Shown: positions 8,038 to 16,741, counted from the first letter of the stretch. The stretch: 45,399 nucleotides of DNA from Ignavibacteria bacterium (GCA_009773205.1 WPAE01000031.1:1-45399), one strand, 5' to 3'. Translations and numbers: made by a program. Notes: generated from the sequence alone by a model not told the origin.

Positions 8038-8304
8038 AGTTTATTCTGAATGTTGTTTCTGAAAATTAAAAATTCTGTTACTAAAAAAGGCTTGTTTTTT
8101 TATTAAACAACTAAATGAAAGTCTTGAAAAAGCAACAACTCGTTAGAGAAAAAATTCAATTCAGCAAGACGCTTTTGTCAGTCAGCCGAAATATTTCTAA
8201 CTATCTCCAAAATTTCTCCAATCTATACTTGGCAGCAAAGTCATTAATAATATCAATGTTAATTAATGTTTCAGATTGTTTTAGCATACCTAATATATCT
8301 GTAG

Positions 8305-8551
8305 ATACATCTGAATAATTAATCTATTGTAACACCTGCTTGCAGCAGGCAAGCTGAGCCAGTCGCCCGCCTGATGAGCCGAAGGCGAGACGGGAGACGG
8401 GAGGCAGGAAGTGTGGCAATTTCGTTTGTAGTGTCATGGTTCGACAAACCCTGTCATGAGCTTGCCGAATTATCACCATGACAAAAAAATATTGAGTACT
8501 GGATGTCAGTCTGAGCCAATCACTGCGAAGGCAGTGATTGTGTCGAAGACT
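8305..8551 (+). repeat. Dispersed repeat A, copy 2
   Basis: A copy of the repeat at 1-372, in the opposite orientation to copy 1, running from ATACATCTGAATAATTAATC to the terminal hairpin (AATCACTG/CAGTGATT, about 8519-8540) and TGTCGAAG. Its right edge touches the stop codon of the second nucleotidyltransferase gene. The minus-strand open frame 8324-8557 is repeat sequence, not a gene. The preceding stretch 8038-8304 holds no supported feature. Confidence 0.85.
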
Positions 8552-8949
8552 CACCATGACTTAGCGTAAATATTTATAAATAATTCACTCCCAGAAAGGT
8601 CTATCTTTTTCTTATTTCTAATTGCCCACAATTGAATATCATCAGCCCCAATAAAATAAAGGTCGGCTTTGAAACCTGTTTCATGATGGATTAGATTGAT
8701 ATGACCACGTGAAGTACGTTTGATCTCTTTTATAATAATTTCTTTAGGAGGACAATAAAATAAATCTTGAGGAAATGCGCTTATTAATTCATCAACTTTA
8801 CTTTCTTTTAATATAATGACTAAATCAATATCATGAGTAAGTCTAGGTTCACCATAAGCAATTGAAGCAACAGAACCGGTAATAGCATACTCTATTTTGT
8901 GCTTGCTTAACCTTTCAGTAAATAAAGAGAATAAATTAATGCTTTGCAT
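8551..8949 (-). CDS. Nucleotidyltransferase (pair 2)
   Basis: A 132-aa nucleotidyltransferase-fold protein. From the preferred ATG at 8949 it reads MQSINLFSLFTERLSKHKIE, then the active-site block YAITGSVASIAYGEPRLTHD-IDLVI with the GS and D-x-D motifs, and a later ADLYFIGADD segment that can supply the third carboxylate. A longer frame opening at 8979 is possible but overlaps more of the upstream gene. It overlaps the 3' end of the small upstream gene by 14 nt (8936-8949). It is smaller than and clearly different from the nucleotidyltransferase at 5842. The stop codon lies exactly at the edge of repeat A copy 2, so the C-terminus may have been defined by the repeat insertion. Substrate unknown. 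Confidence 0.75.
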   Translation of the reverse strand: MQSINLFSLFTERLSKHKIEYAITGSVASIAYGEPRLTHDIDLVIILKESKVDELISAFPQDLFYCPPKEIIIKEIKRTSRGHINLIHHETGFKADLYFIGADDIQLWAIRNKKKIDLSGSELFINIYAKSW

Positions 8950-9130
8950 TACTGAAGATTTCCTTAACTTTTTTCTCAATTTCTTCTTCGCTCATATTTG
9001 GTTCAAGTGTTTTTAAGGCAGCTTTTTTTAATTCACGAGCAAGAAAATATAATCTCAAAGATTCTATCAACCGTTGCTCTGCTGTTAAATTATTCAGTAA
9101 AGGAACTTTATTTTCATCATCTTTTTGCAT
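8936..9130 (-). CDS. Small partner protein (pair 2)
   Basis: A 64-aa charged helical protein from ATG 9130 (MQKDDENKVPLLNNLTAEQR ... EEIEKKVKEIFSNAKH). A TTG at 9157 would add nine residues but is less likely. It overlaps the downstream nucleotidyltransferase gene by 14 nt, the same overlap length as in the pair at 5631-6393. I see no sequence similarity that would prove common ancestry with the 74-aa protein there. A regulatory or neutralising role beside the nucleotidyltransferase is inferred from context only. Confidence 0.6.
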   Translation of the reverse strand: MQKDDENKVPLLNNLTAEQRLIESLRLYFLARELKKAALKTLEPNMSEEEIEKKVKEIFSNAKH

Positions 9131-9200
9131 AGATAAAATTAGAAAATTCTTCTGCAAAAGACAGAATTATTTAGTATAGACTGCACAGAAATAAGTATTA

Positions 9201-9390
9201 GAAACATCTAAATAATTAATCTATTGTCACACCTGCTTGCAGCAGGCAAGCTGAGCCAGTCGTCCGCCTCGGCAAGCCGAAGGCGAGACGGGAGACGGGA
9301 GACGGCGAGGCAGGAAGTGTGGCAATTTCGTTTGTAGTGTCATGGTTCGACAAACCCTGTCATGAGCTTGCCGAATGATCACCATGACAA
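9201..9390 (+). repeat. Dispersed repeat A, copy 3 (shorter)
   Basis: The third copy begins GAAACATCTAAATAATTAATC and ends ACCATGACAA. It lacks the right third of copy 2 (the GAGTACTGGATGTCAG part and the terminal hairpin). It is in the same orientation as copy 2, so the second nucleotidyltransferase pair is flanked by direct repeats. The rest of the gap between 9131 and 9554 shows no gene or recognisable site. Confidence 0.85.
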
Positions 9391-9554
9391 TATTAATTAC
9401 AAAGGAAGTTAAAATTTCATGCTTGTTTCCCCAATCAGCGGAATTGTTTAATTAGTGGTATCGTGGTTATAAAGCATTACTGTAAAGAGGCACATATGTG
9501 AATGACAGTTGGTCCTTGTGTGTTTGCGTAACTTTAGAAAGTACAATAGTTTTT

Positions 9555-11225
9555 CTATCTCTCGCTAAAATTAATTAAAACATCGCCAACCGGCCAGCGA
9601 GCACGTAAATTTAAAGTATCGCTATGAAAACGAAAATCTTCGGCATACTTAAAAGGCATAATTGAACCTTTATCATATTTCCCATTATGATTTCTGTCCT
9701 TAAAAGCCCATACTTTGTATTTACCAGGCACAACTTTCTTAAAGTCAAATTTATTTTTCTTATCGTTTTTTTTCTGATAAACTCTTTTAGGTGTTGAAAT
9801 ACTTTCAACAACTGTAACCAAAGTGGAATCTTCACTGTTCACAATTCCAGATACTCCGCCAAAGTCCAACTCTGTTGTTGTTACAAACTTGATTTGATAA
9901 ACCGTATCAATAGACTTGGCTGAAAAATCTTTCAATTTGTCTGCTGCAAATTTTACTAAATATTCTGAACCCGGTTTAAGCTTACCTGGAATATTTAGGA
10001 TGAATAATGCATCATCAACTTTACTTACACCAAAATCAACTGGATTCTTCTTCGCGTCTTCTATTATTGTTCTTCTTTTTACATCATCTAAATCAATTCC
10101 ATCCACAAACTGAATTTTGACAACAGGCTCCTCGAAATCCACTTTCTCGCCGGGCATCTCTCCATAAACCTTGAGCAATTTGTTTACAGTTGTATCCTTT
10201 TCCGTCTTATAAACAAACCCGATTTTATCAGTACTATTTATATTCGAACTCAAGTCCTCAAAACTGTTTGCGTACAAAACATAATCTTCAAAAGAACTTG
10301 TGTCATCAAAAGCAACATAGAATTGATTTGGCTTTAGGTCGTGCTTAAAAAAGTATTTAGAGAAAATCTTCTTTTGCGAAACTGTATCAACCAATTCAAA
10401 ATTTGAGGCAGATAATTTAGTACTGTCTATTCCTTCACTAAACTCTACAACTAAATGATTTCTATCTTTCATGAAAGCAGCACTTAGCTTAGGAGCAATA
10501 GTATCTTCTTTGCTGAGGAAAAAATCTACATATTCTGCTATAGTCTTATCTTTTTTCAGTTCAATTTTTTCAGATTGAACTCCAAACTCGTCATCGTTTT
10601 TTTGATAAAGCATATCAAGCATATTATCACGAATTGCCAGTACTTTATATTCGCCGTTACGCAATCCTACTAAAGAATAGTTTCCATTTTTACCAACTTG
10701 GGAAACATAGTTTGGTTTTTGTTTAGCTGCATCAATATCCCCTGAAGTTTGATAAGCATAAATCATAACACCATCAACTTTGCTGTCATAAACTCTTCCC
10801 GAAATTTTTGCTGTATCAATTTGCTCGCCGGTAGAAAAAGCAAACACGTAAGGCTGAACCATCTTATTACGGTTGTTAAGATCAAATACTTCTGTACCGA
10901 TTGTAACTGTGTAAGTTGTATTCAATTGAAGCGTGTCTTTAAATTCGATACTAACGCTTTTGCCAGACCAATCGTAAGTTAAACCGTGTTGAAGCGCTGG
11001 TGAGATGAAAACTGCATTTTGTACAGAAAGTTTATCTACGTATTCACTAAATTGAAGTTCAATAAAGTTATCGGAAAAATTTGTTGTTCTGTTTTTTGGA
11101 AAGCTTTCAATTATTTCCGGCGGAATTTTATCAACTTCACCGCCTGTTGGAGCCATTTGATTTGCGCAGCCGGCAAATATTAAAATTACTCCAAACAATA
11201 AAACTATTTTTGATTTCTTAGCCAT
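9555..11225 (-). CDS. Ig-like (SbsA/Big_5) domain lipoprotein
   Basis: A 556-aa predicted lipoprotein with N-terminus MAKKSKIVLLFGVILIFAGC and the lipobox Cys at residue 20. The next domain (about 35-140) is an SbsA-type Ig-like domain: GGEVDKIPPEIIESFPKN ... ELQFSEYVDK ... TYTVTIGTEVFDLN. Further Ig-like repeats follow (VVEFSEGIDSTKLSASNFEL), then a C-terminal segment (VPGKYKVWAFKDRNHNGKYD) like carboxypeptidase-regulatory or prealbumin-type modules. This is a widespread Bacteroidota and Ignavibacteria lipoprotein type whose function is not established; it is presumably in the cell envelope. Its start overlaps the mltG stop by 22 nt, so it belongs to the same transcript. Confidence 0.8.
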   Translation of the reverse strand: MAKKSKIVLLFGVILIFAGCANQMAPTGGEVDKIPPEIIESFPKNRTTNFSDNFIELQFSEYVDKLSVQNAVFISPALQHGLTYDWSGKSVSIEFKDTLQLNTTYTVTIGTEVFDLNNRNKMVQPYVFAFSTGEQIDTAKISGRVYDSKVDGVMIYAYQTSGDIDAAKQKPNYVSQVGKNGNYSLVGLRNGEYKVLAIRDNMLDMLYQKNDDEFGVQSEKIELKKDKTIAEYVDFFLSKEDTIAPKLSAAFMKDRNHLVVEFSEGIDSTKLSASNFELVDTVSQKKIFSKYFFKHDLKPNQFYVAFDDTSSFEDYVLYANSFEDLSSNINSTDKIGFVYKTEKDTTVNKLLKVYGEMPGEKVDFEEPVVKIQFVDGIDLDDVKRRTIIEDAKKNPVDFGVSKVDDALFILNIPGKLKPGSEYLVKFAADKLKDFSAKSIDTVYQIKFVTTTELDFGGVSGIVNSEDSTLVTVVESISTPKRVYQKKNDKKNKFDFKKVVPGKYKVWAFKDRNHNGKYDKGSIMPFKYAEDFRFHSDTLNLRARWPVGDVLINFSER

Positions 11226-12247
11226 CTTCTGTACTTGCTCACATTAATTGTGTGCTGCTCATAAGTTGCAGCAAAAGAATGAGTGCCATCCTCATTTGCT
11301 ACAAAATAGAAAAAATTATTTTTCTCTGGATAAAGCGCCGCATGTATTGCCTGCTTGCCTGGATTATTAATTGGTCCCGGTGGTAAACCTGGATACTTAT
11401 AAGTATTGTACTTAGAATTTATTTGTAAATCTTTACGCGTAATTGTCTTGTTTTTTCTACTTCGGATTAAGTACGCAACCGTTGGGTCGGCTTGAAGAGC
11501 CATTCCAATTCTTAATCTATTATGATAAACACCCGAAATAGTTGCAAACTCTGAAAACAGATTTGATTCACCATCAATTATTGAAGCTAATGTAAGAATT
11601 TGATGTTCAGTCATTTTCAACTTCTTTAGCTGCTCTCTATTCTTTTTTGTCCAAATAGTATTTAGCTCATCGTTTAATTTACGAATAACAGCTCTTGCTC
11701 CGCTTGAAGTATAAAAATAATATGTTTCCGGAAGTAAGTATCCTTCAAGATTATCGGCTGTTATATTTAGTGAACGAAGAAAAGTTTTGCTGCCGGACAA
11801 TCCAATAAACTCAGTCGAATCAATATTTAATTCTCTTTGTATAATTGATGCAAGCTCTGGCTGCTCAATTCCTTCTGGTATAGTAACTTTCTTCTGCATA
11901 GAAACTTGAGAGCCGCTTAAAACATCAGTCAATTCTATATAACTCATCGGTTTATCTAAATAGTACGTTCCAGCTTTAATATTCTTTTCAGCGCCTTTAA
12001 GCATAATTGCAATCTTCATATTTAATTTACTTGGAATAATTCCTTTAGAGTAAAGACTATCTACAATCTGCTCAACAGAATCGCCGCTGCGTAGTTCTAC
12101 TTCAACTGCTTTGTTATTTGGTAGAGAATTAGGCGAATAAAATGTGAATATTAGAAGGATAAGCACAAAAGCAAAAAAGGCAGTTACAATATAAAACTCG
12201 TTTCGCGTAAGCAATGTTAAAGGTATTTTTTTCTTAGTGTCGGGCAT
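11204..12247 (-). CDS. mltG: Endolytic murein transglycosylase MltG
   Basis: A 347-aa inner-membrane enzyme that cuts nascent glycan strands and so terminates their elongation. One membrane helix near the N-terminus (FYIVTAFFAFVLILLIFTFY) is followed by a LysM-like region (SGDSVEQIVDSLYSKGIIPS) and the catalytic YceG domain. Signature segments are LEGYLLPETYYFYTSS, LTLASIIDGESN (the place of the catalytic Glu), VYHNRLRIGMALQADPTVAY and LPPGPINNPGKQAIHAALYP. It lies 36 nt downstream of tsaD and overlaps the following lipoprotein gene by 22 nt. Confidence 0.93.
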   Translation of the reverse strand: MPDTKKKIPLTLLTRNEFYIVTAFFAFVLILLIFTFYSPNSLPNNKAVEVELRSGDSVEQIVDSLYSKGIIPSKLNMKIAIMLKGAEKNIKAGTYYLDKPMSYIELTDVLSGSQVSMQKKVTIPEGIEQPELASIIQRELNIDSTEFIGLSGSKTFLRSLNITADNLEGYLLPETYYFYTSSGARAVIRKLNDELNTIWTKKNREQLKKLKMTEHQILTLASIIDGESNLFSEFATISGVYHNRLRIGMALQADPTVAYLIRSRKNKTITRKDLQINSKYNTYKYPGLPPGPINNPGKQAIHAALYPEKNNFFYFVANEDGTHSFAATYEQHTINVSKYRRWLRNQK

Positions 12248-12283
12248 TTTTTCTTAGTATAATTTTAGCGAAATATAAAGAAA

Positions 12284-13300
12284 TTATTTTATGAATGAAT
12301 AGTCATTTAGACTTGGATAGGCATTGAAACTAAAATCGTAGCGGTAGCCTGCTTCATAAACTTTTTGAGCTCGGTAAGCTATCATAGCAGCATTGTCTCC
12401 GCAAAACTCAAAAGAAGGAATTACTAATTTCTTGTTAAATCTATTTGCAAGTCCTGCAAATTCTTCTCTAAGAAGTTTATTTGCAGCTACTCCTCCGGCA
12501 AGAGAAATAGAATTAACATCGTATTTTTTTAAAGCTCTTTCTGTTTTTTCTACCAACGCTTTTACAACAGATTTTTGAAATGATGCTGCAATAAGTGGAA
12601 GATGTTCTGCTGGAATCTTGGAAGTATCTCCATATTCTTTTTGAACAAAACGAAGCACAGAAGTTTTTATTCCGCTGAAAGAAAAATCAAACTCACCTTT
12701 GCATTGCGAAACCGGAAAGTTTATAAAATCTGTCCTTTGGTTCTTAGCCGCTTGTTGAATTAAAGGTCCGCCTGGATAACCAAGTCCAAGCAATTTAGAA
12801 ACTTTATCAAAAGCCTCTCCTGCAGCATCATCAATCGTATTTCCAAGTTTTATGATCTCTGTGTCACTTTTCACAAGAAGTAATAACGTATGCCCGCCGG
12901 AAACAACAAGACTCAAGTAAGGAAATTCTGGTTTTTCATCCATCAAAAAACCAGAGAAGAGATGTCCCTCTATATGATTAACCGGAACGAAAGGTTTATT
13001 AAGTGAATAAGCAAATCCTTTTGCAAATGTTAACCCAACTAACAATGCACCAATTAATCCGGGTCCTGCAGTAGCAGAAATTAAATCTAACTTTTCATTT
13101 TCAATCTTTGAATCAACAAGTGCTCTTCTAACAAGCGGCATAATAATTTGTAAGTGCGCCCGGCTGGATAGTTCGGGAACAACACCGCCATAAATTTTGT
13201 GAATATCTTGAGAAGAAACAAGATTAGCTAAAATTTTCCCGTTCGATAAAATCGAAACCGAAGTCTCATCGCAAGAACTTTCTATTGCAAGAACATTCAT
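12284..13300 (-). CDS. tsaD: tRNA N6-threonylcarbamoyladenosine transferase TsaD
   Basis: A 338-aa ASKHA-fold enzyme that transfers threonylcarbamoyl from TC-AMP to A37 of ANN-decoding tRNAs, working with TsaB and TsaE. The N-terminus MNVLAIESSCDETSVSIL, the metal-binding pair in VNHIEGHLFSGFL, the block VVSGGHTLLLL, and DDAAGEAFDKVSKLLGLGYP with GGPLIQQAA are all as expected, as is AGGVAANKLLRE. Length is normal. The start codon overlaps the stop of the upstream proline dehydrogenase gene by one base (TGATG), so the two are coupled. Confidence 0.97.
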   Translation of the reverse strand: MNVLAIESSCDETSVSILSNGKILANLVSSQDIHKIYGGVVPELSSRAHLQIIMPLVRRALVDSKIENEKLDLISATAGPGLIGALLVGLTFAKGFAYSLNKPFVPVNHIEGHLFSGFLMDEKPEFPYLSLVVSGGHTLLLLVKSDTEIIKLGNTIDDAAGEAFDKVSKLLGLGYPGGPLIQQAAKNQRTDFINFPVSQCKGEFDFSFSGIKTSVLRFVQKEYGDTSKIPAEHLPLIAASFQKSVVKALVEKTERALKKYDVNSISLAGGVAANKLLREEFAGLANRFNKKLVIPSFEFCGDNAAMIAYRAQKVYEAGYRYDFSFNAYPSLNDYSFIK

Positions 13301-14199
13301 CAGTTAAACGAAAAAAGGCTTTTGACAATGTACCATGCCATATTAGGGTTTTCTTGCAGTCTTCTTATAGAATACTTATACCAATGTTCGCCAAAAGGAA
13401 CATAAACACGTAGCTTATGACCACTTGAATTAATTCTATCTCTCAGACCTTCCTTAACACCATACAACATCTGAAATTCATATTTGTCTTTAGTAATATT
13501 TTTTTCTCTCAGAATCATATAAGAATTTTCTACTAAATAATCATCGTGTGTTGCAATTCCAACGTAATTGCCGTCATCCAGCATTCTTTTTAAAATATCT
13601 AAAAAATTATCTCTAACTTTTTGATAATCTTTATATGCAATTTCAGCTGGCTCAACATAAATTCCTTTGCATAGACGGTAGTTAGTACCGGATTTATTAA
13701 GCTCATTTACATCATCTAAAGTGCGCTTTAAGTAAGATTGCACAACAATACCAACGTTGTTATACTTTTCTCTAACTCTGTTAAAAAGTTTAATAGTAGC
13801 ATCTGTAAAAGGAGAATCTTCCATATCAATGCGTACAAAATTATTATAACTTTTCGCTTTTTCTAAAATTTCGCAAAGCAAATCGTGGCAGAAATTTTCA
13901 TCAATTGCTAAACCTAATTGTGTAGGCTTCAACGAAAGGTTTGAATTGAGTTTGTTCTTTTCAATTGCATCAAGAACATCAAAGCACTCTTTCTTAGCTT
14001 CTTCACATTCTTTTTTTGATGATACAGCTTCCCCCAAAACGTCCATAGTTGCAATAATTCCTTTTGCATTTAGTTCTTTAACAGCTTTTACTGCATCTTC
14101 TAACTTAACACCTGCGATGTAACGCTTAGCAAAAACAAAAACGACCGCCTTTGGAAGCAGTTTTACAAACTTTACAATTAATTGATTGAAGAAATTCAC
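13300..14199 (-). CDS. Proline dehydrogenase
   Basis: A 299-aa single-domain, FAD-dependent proline dehydrogenase that oxidises L-proline to pyrroline-5-carboxylate. It has the TIM-barrel strands of the PRODH family (ATMDVLGEAVSS, FVRIDMEDSPFTDATI, VGIVVQSYLKRT, YRLCKGIYVEP, IATHDDYLV, FQMLYGVKEGLR) and the C-terminal substrate motif YSIRRLQENPNMAW. This is the short monofunctional form, not PutA; the pyrroline-5-carboxylate dehydrogenase partner is not in this window. It is coupled to tsaD by a one-base overlap. Confidence 0.92.
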   Translation of the reverse strand: MNFFNQLIVKFVKLLPKAVVFVFAKRYIAGVKLEDAVKAVKELNAKGIIATMDVLGEAVSSKKECEEAKKECFDVLDAIEKNKLNSNLSLKPTQLGLAIDENFCHDLLCEILEKAKSYNNFVRIDMEDSPFTDATIKLFNRVREKYNNVGIVVQSYLKRTLDDVNELNKSGTNYRLCKGIYVEPAEIAYKDYQKVRDNFLDILKRMLDDGNYVGIATHDDYLVENSYMILREKNITKDKYEFQMLYGVKEGLRDRINSSGHKLRVYVPFGEHWYKYSIRRLQENPNMAWYIVKSLFSFN

Positions 14200-14272
14200 A
14201 AGTTCACCTATTCAAGAATTTTTAGGGGTGAAAATTAGGAGAGCAAGGTCTTTAAAGCAAATTAGCTTTTTA

Positions 14273-14875
14273 TTAAACGGCAAGTTGGTTAATTAGAATT
14301 AACAAAAACTCAATTCTTTTCTCTAGTTCTTGAACGGAAGAATTATTATCGAGCACAAAATCTGCATCGCCTTTTTTTTCTTCGTCCGGAATCTGAAACT
14401 GCATTCTTGCACGAACTTGTTCTTCTGTTAAATTTTCTCGTTTCAAAACTCTATCAATACGTAGATTTTGATCAGTAAAAACCAACAGAACAAAATCAAA
14501 AAAATCTTCGAGATTGGCTTCATAAACCAATGCTGTTTCAATAAATACAATGTTTTTCTTCTTAAAAATTACAGTACAGAGAGAATTAATTTTCTCCATA
14601 ACAGGCGGATGTACAATTGCATTTATCTTTAGAACATTTTCTTCGTTATTGAAAACATTTGCTGCAAGGAATTTAGTGTTTAATATATCACCGTTAAAAG
14701 ATTCATCCCCAAACTCAGAAATAATCCGCATTTTTATTTCAGCATCTTGCGCCATCATTTCCTTAGCAATAAGGTCTGCCCTTAAAACCGAATGACCTTT
14801 CTTTTCCAAAAAATCTGAGACACTCGATTTCCCGGAACCAATTCCGCCAGTTATAGCAATTTTAATTTTCTTCAT
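14273..14875 (-). CDS. coaE: Dephospho-CoA kinase
   Basis: A 200-aa P-loop kinase performing the last step of CoA synthesis, phosphorylation of dephospho-CoA at the 3' hydroxyl. The Walker A is ITGGIGSGKSSVSDF at the N-terminus, followed by RADLIAKEMM, the CoA-domain segment INAIVHPPVMEKI, FIETALVYEANLEDFFDFV and the lid RVLKRENLTEEQVRARM. Length matches the family. It begins directly after the rny terminator hairpin, whose T-tract reaches the ATG, so transcription probably depends on read-through or on its own promoter. Confidence 0.95.
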   Translation of the reverse strand: MKKIKIAITGGIGSGKSSVSDFLEKKGHSVLRADLIAKEMMAQDAEIKMRIISEFGDESFNGDILNTKFLAANVFNNEENVLKINAIVHPPVMEKINSLCTVIFKKKNIVFIETALVYEANLEDFFDFVLLVFTDQNLRIDRVLKRENLTEEQVRARMQFQIPDEEKKGDADFVLDNNSSVQELEKRIEFLLILINQLAV

Positions 14876-14901
14876 AAAAAAGAAGCCCCGCTAAACGGGG
14901 C
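14876..14901 (-). terminator. Intrinsic terminator after rny
   Basis: Read on the minus strand: GCCCCG, loop TTTAG, CGGGGC (14885-14901), followed by TTCTTTTTT. It lies 7 nt after the rny stop codon and before coaE. This is a textbook intrinsic terminator; partial read-through would feed coaE. Confidence 0.85.
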
Positions 14902-14907
14902 GTAAAT

Positions 14908-16512
14908 TTATTTTGCGTAAGCTATTTTTCTTAACTCGCGGATAACCGTTACCTTAATCTGTCCCGGATATTCCATTTCTTCTTGAATTTTAGACGCTAT
15001 ATCATTTGCTAAACGATCTGCAAAAACATCATCAACTTTATCCGGTTCAACAACAACACGCACTTCGCGTCCGGCTTGAATTGCATAAGTTTTAGCAACA
15101 CCTTCAAAAGATTTTGCGAGAGTTTCAAGATTTTCCAATCTCTTAACATAGCTTTCTAAAGGTTCGCGTCTTGCGCCAGGTCTTGCACCGCTAATTGCAT
15201 CTGCCGCTTGAACTAAAGCCGCAATCGGATGCTCCATTTCGATATCTTCGTGGTGTGAACCAACTGCATTTACAACTATTGGATGCTCATTGTATTTCTT
15301 TGTTAAATCGTAACCAAGCAGAGCGTGCGGTCCTTCAACATTTTTGTCTATAGTTTTGCCGATGTCATGCATTAAACCAGCACGTCGCGCTAAGTTAGTA
15401 TCAAAGCCTAATTCGGCTGCCATAATTCCGGTTAAGTATGCTACTTCTATGCTGTGCTGCAAAAGGTTTTGCCCATAGCTGGAACGGTATTTCATTTTGC
15501 CGATATGTTTTACTAATTCTAAATGAACACCGTGCAGCCCTAATTGAATAATAGTGTTCTCACCTTCTTTCTGAATTTCTTCATCAAGCTCGGATTGAAC
15601 TTTGGTAACGACTTCTTCAATGCGTGCCGGATGAATCCTTCCATCAGCAATTAACCGCTCTAAAGAAATTCTTGCCACTTCCCTTCGGAACTGATCGAAT
15701 GCCGAAAGGATTACTGCTTCAGGAGTGTCATCAACAATAACATCAACTCCGGTGGCAGCTTCAAAAGCACGAATGTTTCTTCCTTCGCGTCCAATTATTC
15801 TTCCCTTCATTTCATCGTTCTGAATTTGAACAACTGAAACTGTAGATTCTACTGAGTGATCTACAGCAGTTCTTTGGATGGCTTGAACAACAATTCTTTG
15901 AGATTCTTTCTTGGCCTCAAGTTTTGCTTGATCACGAATTTCTTTAATGGCTTGAGCAGAATCTGTTTTAGCTTTGTTAATCATGTTTTCCATCAACATC
16001 TTCTTTGCTTCATCAGAAGTTAATGCAGCAGTTTTTTCGAGGCGTACATTTTGTTCTACTATTAAACCATCTAACTCAGCATGCTTTTTATCCAAATCTT
16101 GTTTTTGAGATAAGATGTTTTTTTCAGAAGTCTTTATTTCCTTCTCTTTCTGAGTAACTGTCTCAAATTTCTTTTCTAGGTTTTCTTCTCTCGATTCTAA
16201 TTGCTTTTCATGGTTCTGAAGCTTTTGTCTCTTAGAATTAACATCCGCATCAAATTCTTGTTTCTTCTTTAACCATTCATCTTTTACTTCTAACAGCTTT
16301 TCACGTTTGATATGTTTAGCTTCTTTTTCAGCTTCTTCAACAATTGATCTCGATTTCTCTTTTGCTGCTTCGATGCTGTTCTTTGCTGCCTCAACGCTGT
16401 TCTTTGCTGCTTCAATGCTGTTCTGGCCAATTTTAGAATTAATGAACCAGCCTAGAAAAAATGCAGTAGCTGCAGCTACAACTATAATTACAATACTCAA
16501 TATTAAATCCAT
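14908..16512 (-). CDS. rny: Ribonuclease Y
   Basis: A 534-aa membrane-anchored endoribonuclease that initiates mRNA decay. Order of parts: one N-terminal membrane helix (LILSIVIIVVAAATAFFLG), a long charged coiled coil (about residues 25-190), a KH domain (MKGRIIGREGRNIRAFEAAT), and an HD domain with LARRAGLMHDIGKTID and AVGSHHEDIEMEHP. The start at 16512 is chosen because a GGAGGA Shine-Dalgarno precedes it and it gives the usual short N-terminus before the helix; an extension to 16545 is unnecessary. Three near-identical repeats (SIEAAKN/SVEAAKN) sit at the start of the coil. The 6S-like RNA lies immediately upstream. Confidence 0.96.
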   Translation of the reverse strand: MDLILSIVIIVVAAATAFFLGWFINSKIGQNSIEAAKNSVEAAKNSIEAAKEKSRSIVEEAEKEAKHIKREKLLEVKDEWLKKKQEFDADVNSKRQKLQNHEKQLESREENLEKKFETVTQKEKEIKTSEKNILSQKQDLDKKHAELDGLIVEQNVRLEKTAALTSDEAKKMLMENMINKAKTDSAQAIKEIRDQAKLEAKKESQRIVVQAIQRTAVDHSVESTVSVVQIQNDEMKGRIIGREGRNIRAFEAATGVDVIVDDTPEAVILSAFDQFRREVARISLERLIADGRIHPARIEEVVTKVQSELDEEIQKEGENTIIQLGLHGVHLELVKHIGKMKYRSSYGQNLLQHSIEVAYLTGIMAAELGFDTNLARRAGLMHDIGKTIDKNVEGPHALLGYDLTKKYNEHPIVVNAVGSHHEDIEMEHPIAALVQAADAISGARPGARREPLESYVKRLENLETLAKSFEGVAKTYAIQAGREVRVVVEPDKVDDVFADRLANDIASKIQEEMEYPGQIKVTVIRELRKIAYAK

Positions 16513-16539
16513 CTGTCCTCCGTATAAGGTATAAATAAG

Positions 16540-16737
16540 CCGCACTTACCGGAAATTATCTTGAAAAGAACTATATCTACCCGAAATGTGGGAAATTGCC
16601 CAACGCTTTTTACTTCCACTAGTCTCGGTAAACCGAGAGCCCGAAGTATCGGGATGAGGCCTGTAATACACGCCGCGAGTCAATAACCCTTAGGTTATAT
16701 AATTTGTTAGTTCTTTCGTATAAAACCGGCAGTGCGG
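16540..16737 (-). ncRNA. ssrS: Probable 6S RNA
   Basis: A 198-nt structured, non-coding segment between zapA and rny. Its two ends pair: CCGCACT (16540-16546) with AGTGCGG (16731-16737), CCGG (16549-16552) with CCGG (16726-16729), and GAAAAGAACTA (16563-16573) with TAGTTCTTTC (16708-16717). Internal hairpins are CTCGGT/ACCGAG (16624-16637) and CCCGA/TCGGG (16640-16653). A long closing stem, about 190 nt in length, and location beside zapA are features of 6S RNA, which binds sigma70-RNA polymerase in stationary phase. The identification rests on position and pairing, not on a covariance match; another structured RNA is possible. Confidence 0.6.
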
Positions 16738-16741
16738 TAAA

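Noticed and set aside
8115-8318. 67-aa plus-strand frame
   Set aside because: It runs into repeat A at its 3' end, has no recognisable domain or clear ribosome binding site, and lies in an intergenic region.
8324-8557. 77-aa minus-strand frame
   Set aside because: It is entirely repeat A sequence; the frame is broken in the other copies.
9391-9554. A promoter or RNA gene after repeat A copy 3
   Set aside because: I found no convincing promoter pair, hairpin or conserved motif there.
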